Assembly (NCBI RefSeq): GCF_024220515.1
Contig: NZ_JAMXOT010000010.1
Location: 1-64,000, forward strand
Direction of reading: 5' to 3'
Length of the DNA stretch: 64,000 nucleotides
Source of the DNA: Oscillatoria sp. HE19RPO
GTDB taxonomy: Bacteria; Cyanobacteriota; Cyanobacteriia; Cyanobacteriales; Laspinemataceae
This document shows, piece after piece, positions 8,601 to 18,304 of the stretch. Position 1 is the stretch's first letter. Each line of letters begins with the position of its first letter. Below the pieces are notes generated by a model. It ran no database searches, was not told the origin of the DNA, and saw only the letters and a list, made by a program, of their open reading frames with translations. The translations under genes and the position numbers were made by a program.

Positions 8601-11069
8601 CTATTCCGCAGCTTGCGGCAGAAGTTCACGCTGTTCACCGGGTCGGACAACCACTTGACCTTCCTCCCCGATGTCCACGATCGCCGTCTCGCCGTCTTTC
8701 ACTCGACCCGAGAGGATTTCCTCAGCTAAAACGTCTTCTAACAGACGCATAATGGCACGGCGCAGAGGACGCGCACCATAAGCCGGATTGTAACCTTCTT
8801 CAATCAACCGTTCTTTAAAGCGATCGGTGACTTGTAAGGTAATACCTTTCTCGGTTAAGCGGCTGAAGACTTCTTTCAGCATGATTTCCGAGATGAGTTT
8901 CACTTCGTCCTTGACCAACTGACGGAAGACAATAATCTCATCCAATCGGTTGAGGAATTCCGGACGGAAGTAGTTTTTGAGTTCTTCGTTGACCAAGCTG
9001 CGGATGCGGTTGTACTGTGCATCGGCTTGGTTTTCCGAGAATTCAAATCCGAGTCCACCGCCACCTTTTTCAATCACCTTCGACCCAATATTAGAGGTCA
9101 TAATCAGCAAGGTATTTTTGAAGTCTACCGTGCGACCTTTGGCATCGGTGAGGCGTCCGTCTTCAAGGATTTGCAAGAGCATATTGAAGACATCGGGGTG
9201 GGCTTTTTCGATTTCATCGAAGAGGACCACGGTGTAGGGACGACGACGAACGGCTTCGGTGAGTTGTCCGCCTTCGTTATACCCGACATAACCCGGAGGT
9301 GACCCGATGAGCTTGGACACCGTGTGGCGTTCCATGTACTCGGACATATCCAAGCGAATCATGGCTTCTTCGGAACCGAAGAAGTAGGACGCAAGGGCCT
9401 TAGTCAGTTCGGTTTTACCAACGCCGGTAGGACCGGAGAAGATAAAGCTGGCGATCGGGCGGTTGGGGTTTTTCAGGCCGACCCGGGCACGACGAATGGC
9501 GCGGGAGACGGCTTTAACGGCTTCTTCTTGACCGATTAAACGTTGATGCAGGGTGTCTTCCATGTGCATCAGTTTCTCGGATTCGGATTCGGTGAGTTTG
9601 TTCACCGGAACGCCGGTCCAACTGGCGACGATTTGGGCGATGTCTTCTTCGGTGACGACGGGGGAGAGTTCGCTATCGCTGACGCCGGTTTTTTTGTTAC
9701 TGGCGATCGAGCGGATTTCGGCTTTAATCTCCATTTCGCGATCGCGCAGTTCTCCAGCGCGGTCAAAGTCCTGAGAACGCACGGCATCATCTTTGTCTTT
9801 GAGCACTTGCCGGAGTTCTTTGTCCAGTTCTTTGGCAGCAGGAGGCAGTTGGGAGTTAATCAACCGCACCCGAGAACCGGCTTCATCTACCAGGTCGATC
9901 GCCTTATCCGGTAGGAAGCGATCGCTGATGTAGCGATCGGACAGTTTGGCTGCCGCATCCAGGGCTTCATCGGAGATTTTCAGTTTGTGGTGTTGCTCGT
10001 AGCGATCGCGCAAACCAAACAGAATCTCAATGGTTTCATCCACCGTCGGTTCGCCCACCATCACCGGCTGGAATCGGCGTTCTAAGGCCGCATCCCGCTC
10101 GATATGCTTGCGATACTCATCTAAGGTGGTCGCCCCGATACATTGCAATTCACCCCGGGCTAAAGCCGGTTTAAGGATGTTTGCCGCATCGATCGCCCCT
10201 TCAGCAGCACCAGCCCCAATCAGGGTATGGACTTCATCAATCACCAGGATGACGTTCCGCGCCGAGCGGATTTCATCCATAATTTTCTTCAGGCGTTCTT
10301 CAAATTCACCCCGATATTTGGTCCCGGCAACCAGTAACCCGATATCTAAGGTGACGACCCGTTTATCTTCGAGGATATCCGGCACGTCATTGTTGGCAAT
10401 CCGTTGGGCCAATCCTTCGGCGATCGCGGTTTTACCGACCCCAGGTTCCCCAATCAGCACCGGGTTATTTTTGGTCCGGCGACCCAGAATCTGGATCACC
10501 CGTTCAATTTCTTTCTGACGCCCCACCACCGGATCCAGCTTCCCTTCCGCCGCCATTTGGGTCAAATTCGCCCCAAACTCATCCAGGGTGGGAGTCTTGG
10601 TCCGGGCATTGCTCGCCCCAGAGGTCACCTCAGCGGTTTCTCCAAGCATCCTAATCACTTGAGTCCGGACTTTCGAGAGGTCCACCCCGAGGTTTTCTAG
10701 GACCCTAGCTGCGACGCCTTCGCCTTCGCGAATTAATCCCAGTAGCAGGTGTTCAGTGCCGATGTAGTTATGGCCGAGTTGACGCGCTTCTTCTAGTGAA
10801 AGCTCCAGAACCCGCTTGGCTCTAGGCGTAAACGGAATTTCCACTGCCACGAAACCGGAACCGCGACCAATAATTTTTTCGACTTCAATGCGGGCATCTT
10901 TGAGATTAACCCCCATTGACTTGAGCACTTTTGCTGCAACCCCGGTACCTTCTCCGATGAGACCCAGGAGGATCTGTTCGGTACCGACGAAGTTATGTCC
11001 CAGGCGGCGTGCTTCCTCCTGGGCCAGCATAATCACTTTAATAGCTTTTTCTGTGAAGCGTTCAAACAT
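8601..11069 (-). CDS. clpC: ATP-dependent Clp protease ATP-binding subunit ClpC
   Basis: Full-length class I Clp/HSP100 ATPase of 822 residues. It has two Clp_N repeats (1-145), a first AAA+ domain with Walker [14 protein letters not shown] (about 207-219), a UVR-type coiled segment between the two ATPase modules (about 420-455, [13 protein letters not shown]), and a second AAA+ domain with [13 protein letters not shown] and the sensor/arginine region. A ClpP-binding-loop region is present in the second domain. ClpC unfolds substrates for the ClpP/R protease. In cyanobacteria it is essential and constitutive and takes part in quality control and phycobilisome turnover. Monocistronic by appearance. 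Confidence 0.97.
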   Translation of the reverse strand: MFERFTEKAIKVIMLAQEEARRLGHNFVGTEQILLGLIGEGTGVAAKVLKSMGVNLKDARIEVEKIIGRGSGFVAVEIPFTPRAKRVLELSLEEARQLGHNYIGTEHLLLGLIREGEGVAARVLENLGVDLSKVRTQVIRMLGETAEVTSGASNARTKTPTLDEFGANLTQMAAEGKLDPVVGRQKEIERVIQILGRRTKNNPVLIGEPGVGKTAIAEGLAQRIANNDVPDILEDKRVVTLDIGLLVAGTKYRGEFEERLKKIMDEIRSARNVILVIDEVHTLIGAGAAEGAIDAANILKPALARGELQCIGATTLDEYRKHIERDAALERRFQPVMVGEPTVDETIEILFGLRDRYEQHHKLKISDEALDAAAKLSDRYISDRFLPDKAIDLVDEAGSRVRLINSQLPPAAKELDKELRQVLKDKDDAVRSQDFDRAGELRDREMEIKAEIRSIASNKKTGVSDSELSPVVTEEDIAQIVASWTGVPVNKLTESESEKLMHMEDTLHQRLIGQEEAVKAVSRAIRRARVGLKNPNRPIASFIFSGPTGVGKTELTKALASYFFGSEEAMIRLDMSEYMERHTVSKLIGSPPGYVGYNEGGQLTEAVRRRPYTVVLFDEIEKAHPDVFNMLLQILEDGRLTDAKGRTVDFKNTLLIMTSNIGSKVIEKGGGGLGFEFSENQADAQYNRIRSLVNEELKNYFRPEFLNRLDEIIVFRQLVKDEVKLISEIMLKEVFSRLTEKGITLQVTDRFKERLIEEGYNPAYGARPLRRAIMRLLEDVLAEEILSGRVKDGETAIVDIGEEGQVVVRPGEQRELLPQAAE

Positions 11070-11525
11070 GGCTTAATCCCTTTACCGACACATTTGGCGC
11101 GTAAGAACCTGCTTTCTACCCTAACTGAGATCAAACGACAAGCACCTCGCCCTTCAAGAGTATTCTTTTCAGTGGCTTCAGTCCCTGGTCATTTCTCCAC
11201 AATTATGGTTTGAATAGCACCTTCAGAAGCATTCCACCATCTCTGAACCCTTTAATCTCTCTATCCTAGAGGATTTGCCCTAGTTACGAGTTTTGAGTTA
11301 TACTGTGCGTTTGGGTATCGCAATCGTTAACTCTCAACTCCTGAGAAAAGCAGGGGATTCGGAAGGGGATCGGAAGGAGGTTTTGAAGGCCGAAGCCAGT
11401 TGGCTGGGGCTCAATTCCCGCCATCCCTTTGGTACTTTGACCTTTAGCATAGCAAAAGTCTTCGTTTTCGTGCTACCGCTTTTGGACTGGGCCAACTTTT
11501 GGTGCTCTAGGATGGGTTGGTCATG

Positions 11526-11700
11526 GGTCCCTGGTCATTGGTCATTGGTCATTGGTCATTGGTCCTTGGTCCTTGGTCCTTGGTCATTGGTCCTTGGTCC
11601 TTGGTCCTTGGTCCTTGGTCCTTGGTCCTTGGTCATTGGTCCTTGGTCCTTGGTCCTTGGTCCTTGGTCATTGGTCCTTGGTCCTTGGTCCCTGGTCCTT
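11526..11700. repeat. Heptamer array, 25 units of GGTC(A/C)TT
   Basis: Exactly 175 bp made of 25 head-to-tail heptamers: 16 GGTCCTT, 7 GGTCATT and 2 GGTCCCT. Three of the GGTCATT units sit singly between runs of 6, 4 and 2 GGTCCTT, suggesting growth by unequal duplication of larger blocks. Confidence 0.95.
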
Positions 11701-11709
11701 CGTCGAGTG

Positions 11710-11760
11710 ACAAATAACAAATAACCAATGACCAATGACCAATGACCAATGACCAATGAC
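11710..11760. repeat. Inverted AATGACC heptamer array
   Basis: Five ACCAATG units (11724-11758) preceded by two degenerate ACAAATA units. These are the reverse complement of the GGTCATT units at 11533-11560, so the two arrays could pair as a long hairpin or cruciform with 28-bp arms. Confidence 0.85.
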
Positions 11761-11990
11761 ATTTGTCCCCTTTTTCCGCAAAATTACGCAATGACGAGCG
11801 CCGTTTCATAGAAGCGACTGGATAGAATCGCTGTTGTTTCGTTCGGCAATTCTGTAATTATACGGAAAAATTAGCGGATTTGAAAAGGGGTTTTATCCCG
11901 TTAGAAACGCTCTGCATTTCCACCGGAATACGGGATAGAGTCCGGTTCCAACATAGAACGACTTGGGAGGATCGCACCCGCAGATCATCT

Positions 11991-12023
11991 GGTCATTTTT
12001 GGGTCATAATCGTTTGATATTGT
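11991..12023 (+). promoter_or_regulatory. GGTCAT direct-repeat promoter, site 1
   Basis: GGTCAT at 11991 and again at 12002 (11-bp period), then 10 bp, then the -10-like hexamer TATTGT (12018-12023). The start codon of the gene is 43 bp further. Two identical layouts precede the genes at 18305 and 18128. The period of 11 bp is what OmpR/PhoB-family regulators recognise. Regulation by the neighbouring response regulator is inferred. Confidence 0.7.
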
Positions 12024-12066
12024 CAAGAGGAGTAGAAAACAATATCAATCCAGAAGAACTACAAAC

Positions 12067-13275
12067 ATGGTCGTTAATATTGGTCAATTGCCGGTTCAAC
12101 CCGATGTAATAGTAACCATTTCGGGGACAGTCGTCGCCGTGAGGGAAGATGAATTTTTACTGCAAGATAGTACCGGCCAAATTTGGGTAGAACCGGCGAA
12201 TGGAACCCGGGTGAATGTTAATATCGGCGATCAGTTAACGATTGTGGGCGATCGCGATGATGTAGAAGACTTCGATGCCATCAGCATTACCCGGACTAAT
12301 TCCCCAGAACCCATCCAAATTTTTGCCTTACCCGGTGTGACTCCTCCGGTTCCTGAACCGACTCCTCCGGTGGTGTCTACTCCATTAAACACCAGTCCCC
12401 TGCAAACTATTGGTCAATTGCCGGTTCAACCGGATGTGATAGTAACCATTGCCGGGACAGTCGCCGCCGTGAGGGAGGATGAATTTTTACTCCAAGATAG
12501 TACCGGCCAAATTTGGGTAGAACCCCAGGGGGGGAGTTGGAATGGGTTCAATTTAAACATCGGCGATCGGTTAACAATTGTAGGCGATCGCGATGATGTA
12601 GAAGACTTCGATGCCATCAGCATTATTCGCGGCAATTCCCCCGTAGTTATTCCCTTGAATTGGCAAAATACCGGGGGACAGAATCCGCTTCAGGGAACCC
12701 TGATGGATGATGTAATCGCCGGAAATCCCATCATCCCAAATTCTATCAATGGCCAGTCAGGAAATGATACCTTATTCGGGGGAGAAGTTGATGATGTTCT
12801 CTCCGGTAATGCAGGTCAAGATATGTTGTTGGGTCTGAGTGGCAATGATATTATATTTGGGGGAAAAGGGGATGATACCCTTTGGGGAAATCAGGGCCAA
12901 GATATGCTCTTGGGGAATCTGGGAAATGACTTGCTGTTTGGGGGAAAAGATTCAGATTTTCTGGATGGAGGGGAAGGCAATGATACCCTCAGTGGCGATT
13001 TAGGACAAGATTTTTTGACCGGAGGACCGGGGAATGATGTGTTTGTTTTATCCTCAGAAACTGCCGCCACCGATTTGGCAACCGCCGATCGCGTTCTGGA
13101 TTTTGAAATCGGGTTCGATCGCATTCAACTGAGTCCAGGATTAACATTTGCTGACTTGAGTTTAGAAGCGATCGACTTGGGGACCGCGATTCGAGTCCCG
13201 CAGTTCAATCAAGTTCTAGGAATTATTGATAATGTCACGCCATCGATGCTCAGTGCGAATGATTTATGGGTCTAA
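12067..13275 (+). CDS. Tandem OB-fold (YgiW/BOF-like) protein with RTX calcium-binding C-terminus
   Basis: Two near-identical ~65-residue domains (about residues 12-78 and 122-190). Each reads VTI.GTV.AVREDEFLLQD, then STGQIWVEP, then IGD.LTIVGDRDDVEDFDA, which is the pattern of bacterial OB-fold (YgiW/BOF) proteins. About residues 215-335 form RTX-type nonapeptide repeats (GNDTLFGG, GDDTLWGN, GNDLLFGG and similar) that bind calcium, followed by a typical RTX C-terminal region. There is no N-terminal signal peptide, so type I secretion is inferred. The two OB copies also match at DNA level, so the duplication is recent. It lies just upstream of a two-component pair; in Enterobacteria ygiW lies next to qseBC. 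Confidence 0.8.
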   Translation: MVVNIGQLPVQPDVIVTISGTVVAVREDEFLLQDSTGQIWVEPANGTRVNVNIGDQLTIVGDRDDVEDFDAISITRTNSPEPIQIFALPGVTPPVPEPTPPVVSTPLNTSPLQTIGQLPVQPDVIVTIAGTVAAVREDEFLLQDSTGQIWVEPQGGSWNGFNLNIGDRLTIVGDRDDVEDFDAISIIRGNSPVVIPLNWQNTGGQNPLQGTLMDDVIAGNPIIPNSINGQSGNDTLFGGEVDDVLSGNAGQDMLLGLSGNDIIFGGKGDDTLWGNQGQDMLLGNLGNDLLFGGKDSDFLDGGEGNDTLSGDLGQDFLTGGPGNDVFVLSSETAATDLATADRVLDFEIGFDRIQLSPGLTFADLSLEAIDLGTAIRVPQFNQVLGIIDNVTPSMLSANDLWV

Positions 13276-13404
13276 GCTCTACTATTATAGGGCTACAGAT
13301 GGATGGGTGCAATCTGGAACGGGACGATTCTCGGGACTGGGAATGTCCCCGTTCAGGATTGCTCGAAATCAAACGGATAAATCAGTTTTCAACCGAGGTT
13401 TGTG

Positions 13405-14082
13405 ATGCGAATTTTATTAGTTGAAGATGACCCAGAACAACTCGAACCCCTGCATAATGCCTTGACTCGTTCGGGACATATTGTAGATGGGGTGGCGGAG
13501 GGAACTGATGCGCGATGGTTAATTGGGGAAAAGGACTATGATTTACTGATTTTAGATTGGATGTTACCGGGAGAAGATGGGGTTTCTATTTGTGAATTCT
13601 ATCGAGAAGGGGGGAAAACTTCGCCGATTTTAATGTTAACGGCAAAAGATACGACGGCGGATAAAGTGAGGGGATTAGATGCGGGGGCCGATGATTATTT
13701 GGTTAAACCTGTAGATGTGGAGGAATTGTTAGCAAGGGTCCGCGCCTTACGCAGGCGATCGCCGCTGTGGATTGGGGATATTCTCGAAGTGGGGGATTTA
13801 TCTTTAAATCTGGATACCATGCGCTTAACCCGAGGAGAACGCAGTATTAAACTTGCCAGTCGGGATTTTCAACTGTTAGAATATTTGATGCGAAATCCGG
13901 GTAAAGTAATCAGTCGCGATCGCCTAGAACAAGCCCTCTGGGAATGGGGGGAAGAACCGGAAAGTAATGCCGTCGCTTCTCGGGTGAAACGCCTGCGAAA
14001 GCGACTGCAAGAATTGGAAATAGAAACTTGGATTGAAACCGCTTATGGGGTGGGTTATCGGTTTGAACCTCAGAATAATTAA
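13405..14082 (+). CDS. OmpR/PhoB-family response regulator
   Basis: Receiver domain 1-115 with the acidic pair D8/D9, phospho-acceptor D51 (DLLILDWMLPG), T79 and K101 (LVKP). The C-terminal winged-helix trans_reg_C domain ends with AYGVGYRFEP. A GTG one codon earlier (13402) is possible, but the ATG at 13405 follows a GAGG ribosome-binding site. The histidine kinase gene starts 3 bp after the stop, so the two form an operon. Likely targets are the three GGTCAT-N5-GGTCAT promoters nearby (inference). Confidence 0.93.
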   Translation: MRILLVEDDPEQLEPLHNALTRSGHIVDGVAEGTDARWLIGEKDYDLLILDWMLPGEDGVSICEFYREGGKTSPILMLTAKDTTADKVRGLDAGADDYLVKPVDVEELLARVRALRRRSPLWIGDILEVGDLSLNLDTMRLTRGERSIKLASRDFQLLEYLMRNPGKVISRDRLEQALWEWGEEPESNAVASRVKRLRKRLQELEIETWIETAYGVGYRFEPQNN

Positions 14083-14085
14083 TCA

Positions 14086-15564
14086 ATGAATGGGCTTAAA
14101 ATCTCTCTAACCTTCTGGAATAAACTGCCGATTCGCATTCGTGGCACTCTGATTATTGCCATTCCCGTAACTTGTTTATTTACCACCTTATCTGCATTCG
14201 CTTGGTTGAAAGTTAGCTTAATTGAAGATGAAGAATGGGTTCAACATACGCAAATTGTCCGCCTAGAAACTAAACGCCTTTTAAATGCCCTAATTGATGC
14301 CGAAACCGGAGTGCGGGGGTATGGCTTGACATTTAGGGAAGAGTTTTTAACCCCTTATAACCAAGCTATTACGATAATTCCTGGCTCTTTAGAACGCTTA
14401 CAATATTTAGTCACGGACAACCCAGAACAGACCCTGCTTCTCCAAGAAATTAAGAGTATTACCCAGGAAAACCTAGAAATATTCAATCAAAAAGTTACCC
14501 TTCAATCCGACATTAAACAACTGCGAGATTCTCCGGAAATTTGGGTTCCGGCTGATGCACTGTATGAATGGTTGGAAGAAGGTAAAGCGACAATGGATGA
14601 AGCCCGCTTATTAATTGACCGCTTTGCTGAAGCTGAGGAAAAATTACTAGAAAAGCGCCAAGTTCATCAAAAATTTTATCGCCAAGTCACTTGGAATATT
14701 TTATGTATTTCTGCCGGAGTGGGTGTCTTGGGGTTTTTCTTGTCTATTCATCTATTTTACAAACTTGAGCAAGAATTAGCTACCCGAGAAGTGAACTTAC
14801 AATCTAGCAATCAACGCTTAGAAATGGTTTGCGAACAACTTCAGCGGTTTACCGCAAATGCTTCTCATGAATTACGAACCCCCTTAGCGGCAGTCTTGAG
14901 TAATGCTCAGGTAGGGTTAATGGATCTCGCGGATTTGGAAGAGTTACAAGACGATGGGGAAGATTGCATCCCCTTGAAGAATCGCTTACAAAAGATTGTT
15001 GAAACCACCAAGAAAATGAGCGATTTAGTCGGTCAATTGTTATTTTTGGCTCGCCATGAAGGAGGGCTAAATTCTGAGTCTTTAAATCCCGTGGATTTAG
15101 CTCCTATTTTGAAGCAATTAGTCGCTGATTTTTTCCCAGAAGCTCAAGCCAAATCCCTGGACTTAACCTATCATTGCACCCCGACTGTTATTCCCATCAA
15201 AGCGGATATGAGTTTGCTCCCACAAGCGGTTATCAATCTCTTGAGTAACGCTTGTCGCTATACTCCAGCCGGCGGAAACATTGAGGTTTTTGTATCGACA
15301 GCAGAAAATTGGGCTATCATTGAGGTCAAAGATACGGGAGTTGGGATTCCGCCTGATGCGCTCTCTCATATTTTTGAACGGTTTTACCGGGTGGATAAAA
15401 AACGCTATGAAACCGCAAAAGGCTTTGGACTGGGATTGGCGATCGCCCAGCAAATTGTGCAAATTCATGGCGGTAACATGGAGGTATCTAGCATCCTGAA
15501 TCAAGGTTCAATTTTTACCATTCGTTTACCGTTAATACGGAATTCAATTCCCAAAATTCTATAA
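14086..15564 (+). CDS. CHASE3-domain sensor histidine kinase
   Basis: Membrane segment about 18-42, extracytoplasmic CHASE3 domain (about 45-190, with the characteristic [12 protein letters not shown]), second membrane segment about 202-224, HisKA with phospho-accepting H261 ([13 protein letters not shown]) and a HATPase domain with N box ([12 protein letters not shown]), G1 (DTGVGIPP) and G2 (GFGLGLAIA). 492 aa. It should phosphorylate the response regulator encoded 3 bp upstream. The ligand is unknown. A truncated MITE begins directly at its stop codon. Confidence 0.93.
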   Translation: MNGLKISLTFWNKLPIRIRGTLIIAIPVTCLFTTLSAFAWLKVSLIEDEEWVQHTQIVRLETKRLLNALIDAETGVRGYGLTFREEFLTPYNQAITIIPGSLERLQYLVTDNPEQTLLLQEIKSITQENLEIFNQKVTLQSDIKQLRDSPEIWVPADALYEWLEEGKATMDEARLLIDRFAEAEEKLLEKRQVHQKFYRQVTWNILCISAGVGVLGFFLSIHLFYKLEQELATREVNLQSSNQRLEMVCEQLQRFTANASHELRTPLAAVLSNAQVGLMDLADLEELQDDGEDCIPLKNRLQKIVETTKKMSDLVGQLLFLARHEGGLNSESLNPVDLAPILKQLVADFFPEAQAKSLDLTYHCTPTVIPIKADMSLLPQAVINLLSNACRYTPAGGNIEVFVSTAENWAIIEVKDTGVGIPPDALSHIFERFYRVDKKRYETAKGFGLGLAIAQQIVQIHGGNMEVSSILNQGSIFTIRLPLIRNSIPKIL

Positions 15565-15566
15565 CA

Positions 15567-15659
15567 ACCCGCACCCTAAAGGGTGGGGCTATACGGACAA
15601 AGCCCGCCTGTGCGGGCTGAAGAGAAAATCGACTTTTAACAAACGGATTTGGTATAATT
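15567..15659 (+). repeat. MITE-like element, copy C (5'-truncated)
   Basis: Same family as 3866-3992. The left terminal repeat is missing: the copy starts at AACCCGCACCC immediately after the kinase stop codon. The right end CGGATTTGGTATAAT is present. Confidence 0.8.
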
Positions 15660-15693
15660 CATTAACCCTTGATTCATAATCTAGTTAATATCC

Positions 15694-16542
15694 ATGACTA
15701 AAATTCTCCCATTGGGTCACCTGTTTCCAACGGATAAAGAGGGTTTTATTCTCAATGATTGTCACCCGGATAAAATACTCCCACCCTGGACCTCTTTAGT
15801 GCAGGAACTACGCCAAAGTTGTCTACAAATTTGGCCCTCGCGCTTACAAGCACTTTATCTGCGCGGTTCGGTCCCGCGCGGTTTGGCAATTTTGAACGGC
15901 TCTGATTTAGATAGTTTTGCCCTATTATCCGGGGAAATTACCCCAGAAGATATTGAACAGTCCCGGCAACTTTGCCAAACTCTGAACAGACGGTATTTGT
16001 TTTGCAAAAAAGTAGAGTTAATCCTCTTTGAAGATAAATCAATCCAAAAAACTGATTCCATTTGGCCGGTGATTATTCAAACCCAAAGCTTGCAAATTGC
16101 TGGTGATTTTCTCCCAGAAACCCTGAACGTTAAGCCCGGTCCTGACTTGATTAGCTATAGTTATACTTGGCAAGTCGATTTAGCCACCACTTTAAAGAAT
16201 TTGGAATGTTTATCTCCCCATGCTTTAGATTATTCACATCAAGTCAAAAAACAATGTGCTTGGATTGCTCGACGTCTGATTAGAGTGGGATTTGAATTGG
16301 TGATGGAACAAGACCAATGTTATACTCCGGATTTATATCAGTGTTATGAACGATTCTCCGCTTCCTTCCCTGAGCAACGGAACTCAATGAAAAAAGCGCT
16401 AGAATTGGCAATCAAACCTTCTGCAAATCGAGCCGGTTTAATCATATTTTTACGCCGGTTTGGCCGGTGGTTAGAAGGGGAAGTTCACCGAAAATTTTAT
16501 TATTCAATTGAGGAGGAACTGTCTACAAATAAAATTCCCTGA
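15694..16542 (+). CDS. Nucleotidyltransferase-fold protein
   Basis: 282 residues. The only clear motif is the Pol-beta-type nucleotidyltransferase signature near residues 53-72: LRGSVPRGLA followed by GSDLDSFALL, giving the G-S helix turn and the D-x-D metal pair. A third acidic residue could lie near VELILFED. The rest is helical without a recognised domain. Candidate activities are transfer of AMP or another nucleotide to a small molecule or protein; substrate not identifiable. Its last 43 bp overlap the end of the convergent cupin gene. Confidence 0.7.
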   Translation: MTKILPLGHLFPTDKEGFILNDCHPDKILPPWTSLVQELRQSCLQIWPSRLQALYLRGSVPRGLAILNGSDLDSFALLSGEITPEDIEQSRQLCQTLNRRYLFCKKVELILFEDKSIQKTDSIWPVIIQTQSLQIAGDFLPETLNVKPGPDLISYSYTWQVDLATTLKNLECLSPHALDYSHQVKKQCAWIARRLIRVGFELVMEQDQCYTPDLYQCYERFSASFPEQRNSMKKALELAIKPSANRAGLIIFLRRFGRWLEGEVHRKFYYSIEEELSTNKIP

Positions 16543-17690
16543 GTGACTAACCGAGTCAAGAGGGGAATCACGCCGGTTTCTACATCCAAGGAGGGACACC
16601 AGTCGGCTAAATCTAAGAGAGTAAATCCTCCGGGACGAAATAGTTTTTCGACGATATCGGTAGGAATTCCTTTAATTGTCGCTTGTTTAGCACCGATAAT
16701 CACTTGAGTTTGATGGTCCTCAAGGGAAATGATTTGCACGGGATGTAAGACAGAGGGAATAAATCGAGTTTCTAGTCCGAAGTCGAAAATTTGGCTACCG
16801 AGTTGATGGGGGAAGGCAAAGGGAAGTGGGGTGCGATCGCGATAGTTTAAATCATCTAAATACCGCGTTATGGTTTCGGGATTTTCCAGGAATTCAACCA
16901 GGCGATCGCGCAACTGTTCCATATAGGGTTGCACTGCGGTTCTATCTCCTGACGGAATCACCGGCAAACTCGCTCTCCATTGAGTATTTTCCTGCAATTC
17001 TTTCCCCAACCACTTCATCCAATCTAACCCGGTTTGACAATCAATTCCTAAGGTCAAATGCAGGGATGGGGAATAGTCATCGCGGGAGGGATTAGAACTG
17101 GCGATCGCATAATGCCAATGTCCCCGAGGAATATACAACAAATCTCCCGGTTGCAACCGACATTCCAAATAAGGCGGCACATCTGGCGGAATCTGGTCCT
17201 TAGAACGCATCCCGGTGACGGGAAAAGGAACAGTTTCCGGAAAAACAAACCAGTCTTTCTCCCCCTCAATTTGCAAAATTAGCACATCATGGGTATCATA
17301 ATGACAATTAAATCCTTGTTGGTCACTCGGCGAACAATACAGGTTAATTTGGCTGCGATATCCGGTTTGTTGACGAACATCAGCCACCAATTTTTCCAGT
17401 TCCGGAACCCGTTCATGAACGCTATCGATAATTAAAGTGGCTCCTTGATGCAGTCGTTCCAGCCATTGATGGGATGGGGTCGCCGGTAACGATTCTCCAT
17501 CCAAGGAAAACCGCAAATTCGGATACGGAATGAAGTGATAATTCAATAAATGATTCAATTGATTCCACCCAAATAAACCCGCAAATTTATCACGACTTTT
17601 ACCTGGAATAAATAGAGCTATTTCAGTCCAGTTTTCCGCAAAAAACTGTGAAGTTGTATAGGGAGATAATAGAAAGTCAAAAATATCCAT
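16500..17690 (-). CDS. JmjC-type cupin (Cupin_4, ROX-like) protein
   Basis: 396 residues. It has a cupin/JmjC core with iron ligands H130-x-D132 (FNCHYDTHDVLILQIEGEK) and the distal H193 in PRGHWHYAIAS, preceded by the LQPGDLLYIPRG strand. The C-terminal ~130 residues look like the winged-helix/dimerisation part of this family. The closest characterised relatives are 2-oxoglutarate/Fe(II)-dependent ribosomal oxygenases (YcfD hydroxylates an arginine of ribosomal protein L16). The substrate here is unknown. Convergent 43-bp overlap with the nucleotidyltransferase gene. Confidence 0.82.
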   Translation of the reverse strand: MDIFDFLLSPYTTSQFFAENWTEIALFIPGKSRDKFAGLFGWNQLNHLLNYHFIPYPNLRFSLDGESLPATPSHQWLERLHQGATLIIDSVHERVPELEKLVADVRQQTGYRSQINLYCSPSDQQGFNCHYDTHDVLILQIEGEKDWFVFPETVPFPVTGMRSKDQIPPDVPPYLECRLQPGDLLYIPRGHWHYAIASSNPSRDDYSPSLHLTLGIDCQTGLDWMKWLGKELQENTQWRASLPVIPSGDRTAVQPYMEQLRDRLVEFLENPETITRYLDDLNYRDRTPLPFAFPHQLGSQIFDFGLETRFIPSVLHPVQIISLEDHQTQVIIGAKQATIKGIPTDIVEKLFRPGGFTLLDLADWCPSLDVETGVIPLLTRLVTQGILFVDSSSSIE

Positions 17691-17822
17691 AAATCAGTCG
17701 GTCTGACGAATTATCAATAATTTACCTGGGTTGAAAATCAAGCTGGGAGTGTAAACCGGGAAAAACTTAATTGGATGACACTCCCAGTCCTCGGTCAATC
17801 GGCTGTTAAAGCAACCTAGAGA

Positions 17823-18128
17823 TTATACCTGACGAATAAAGGAAGTCTGACCGGCTTGATTGCGATCGCGATTCTGATCGACATCCTGAGTTTGATCGAC
17901 ATCTTGATTTTGATCGACATCGGCATCGCCAAATAACCAGGCTGAGTCGGAATTGGTGGGGGAATTGTTAGTCAGGTTAACCACTTCAACTTCTACGGAA
18001 GAATTGCCTGCGAGATCGACCGGAGAACTGCTGAGTGCAGCTTGAGATGGGGCAACTAATAGTAAGCTGGCTTTGGCACTCAAAAGACAGGCCATGATTA
18101 GATTGGAAGACTTTAAATTAAATATCAT
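17823..18128 (-). CDS. Small exported Asp/Gln-rich repeat protein
   Basis: 101 residues. The N-terminus has a signal-peptide-like hydrophobic stretch ending at PSQAALS. The C-terminal third is a short tandem repeat of DVDQNQ/DVDQTQ/DVDQNR type, strongly acidic and polar. No known domain. A strong ribosome-binding site GGAGGAA precedes the ATG. Its promoter has the GGTCAT direct repeat and shares the 176-bp divergent region with the OB-fold gene at 18305. Function unknown; the acidic repeats could bind cations. Confidence 0.65.
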   Translation of the reverse strand: MIFNLKSSNLIMACLLSAKASLLLVAPSQAALSSSPVDLAGNSSVEVEVVNLTNNSPTNSDSAWLFGDADVDQNQDVDQTQDVDQNRDRNQAGQTSFIRQV

Positions 18129-18174
18129 ACAAGATTCCTCCGTTAATGAATCGGGTTTTTCTGAACTTGAATTA

Positions 18175-18207
18175 ACCTTACCTTAAGATTATGACCAAAA
18201 TATGACC
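18175..18207 (-). promoter_or_regulatory. GGTCAT direct-repeat promoter, site 3 (minus strand)
   Basis: On the minus strand GGTCAT (18207-18202), 5 bp, GGTCAT (18196-18191), 10 bp, then TAAGGT (18180-18175). It drives the small exported protein whose ATG is 46 bp further. Same geometry as sites 1 and 2. Confidence 0.7.
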
Positions 18208-18245
18208 GAGAGAACCCCCCCCTCGGTTTCTGAACCCTAGATTTT

Positions 18246-18278
18246 GGTCATTTTCTGGTCATCTTTGTTGTTTAAAGT
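18246..18278 (+). promoter_or_regulatory. GGTCAT direct-repeat promoter, site 2
   Basis: GGTCAT at 18246 and 18257, 10 bp, then TAAAGT (18273-18278). The start codon is at 18305. Together with site 3 it makes the divergent intergenic region an inverted pair of direct repeats. Confidence 0.7.
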
Positions 18279-18304
18279 AGAGACAGAGTTGAGGTAAAAC
18301 GAAG

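Larger units (their letters stand above)
11070..12066. other. Non-coding kilobase between clpC and the OB-fold/RTX gene
   Basis: The first 220 bp carry the clpC promoter region. The centre is occupied by the heptamer array and its inverted counterpart. The last 80 bp hold the GGTCAT promoter. Open frames across the heptamer array (repeated WSLVLGP on one strand, TKDQGPR on the other) only reflect the 7-bp periodicity. Confidence 0.8.

Noticed and set aside
8977-10700. Plus-strand frames across clpC
   Set aside because: Shadow frames of the well-supported clpC on the other strand.
11293-11724. Open frame encoding repeated WSLVLGP peptide
   Set aside because: The frame exists because a 7-bp repeat keeps all frames open; no ribosome-binding site, and the opposite strand is equally open.
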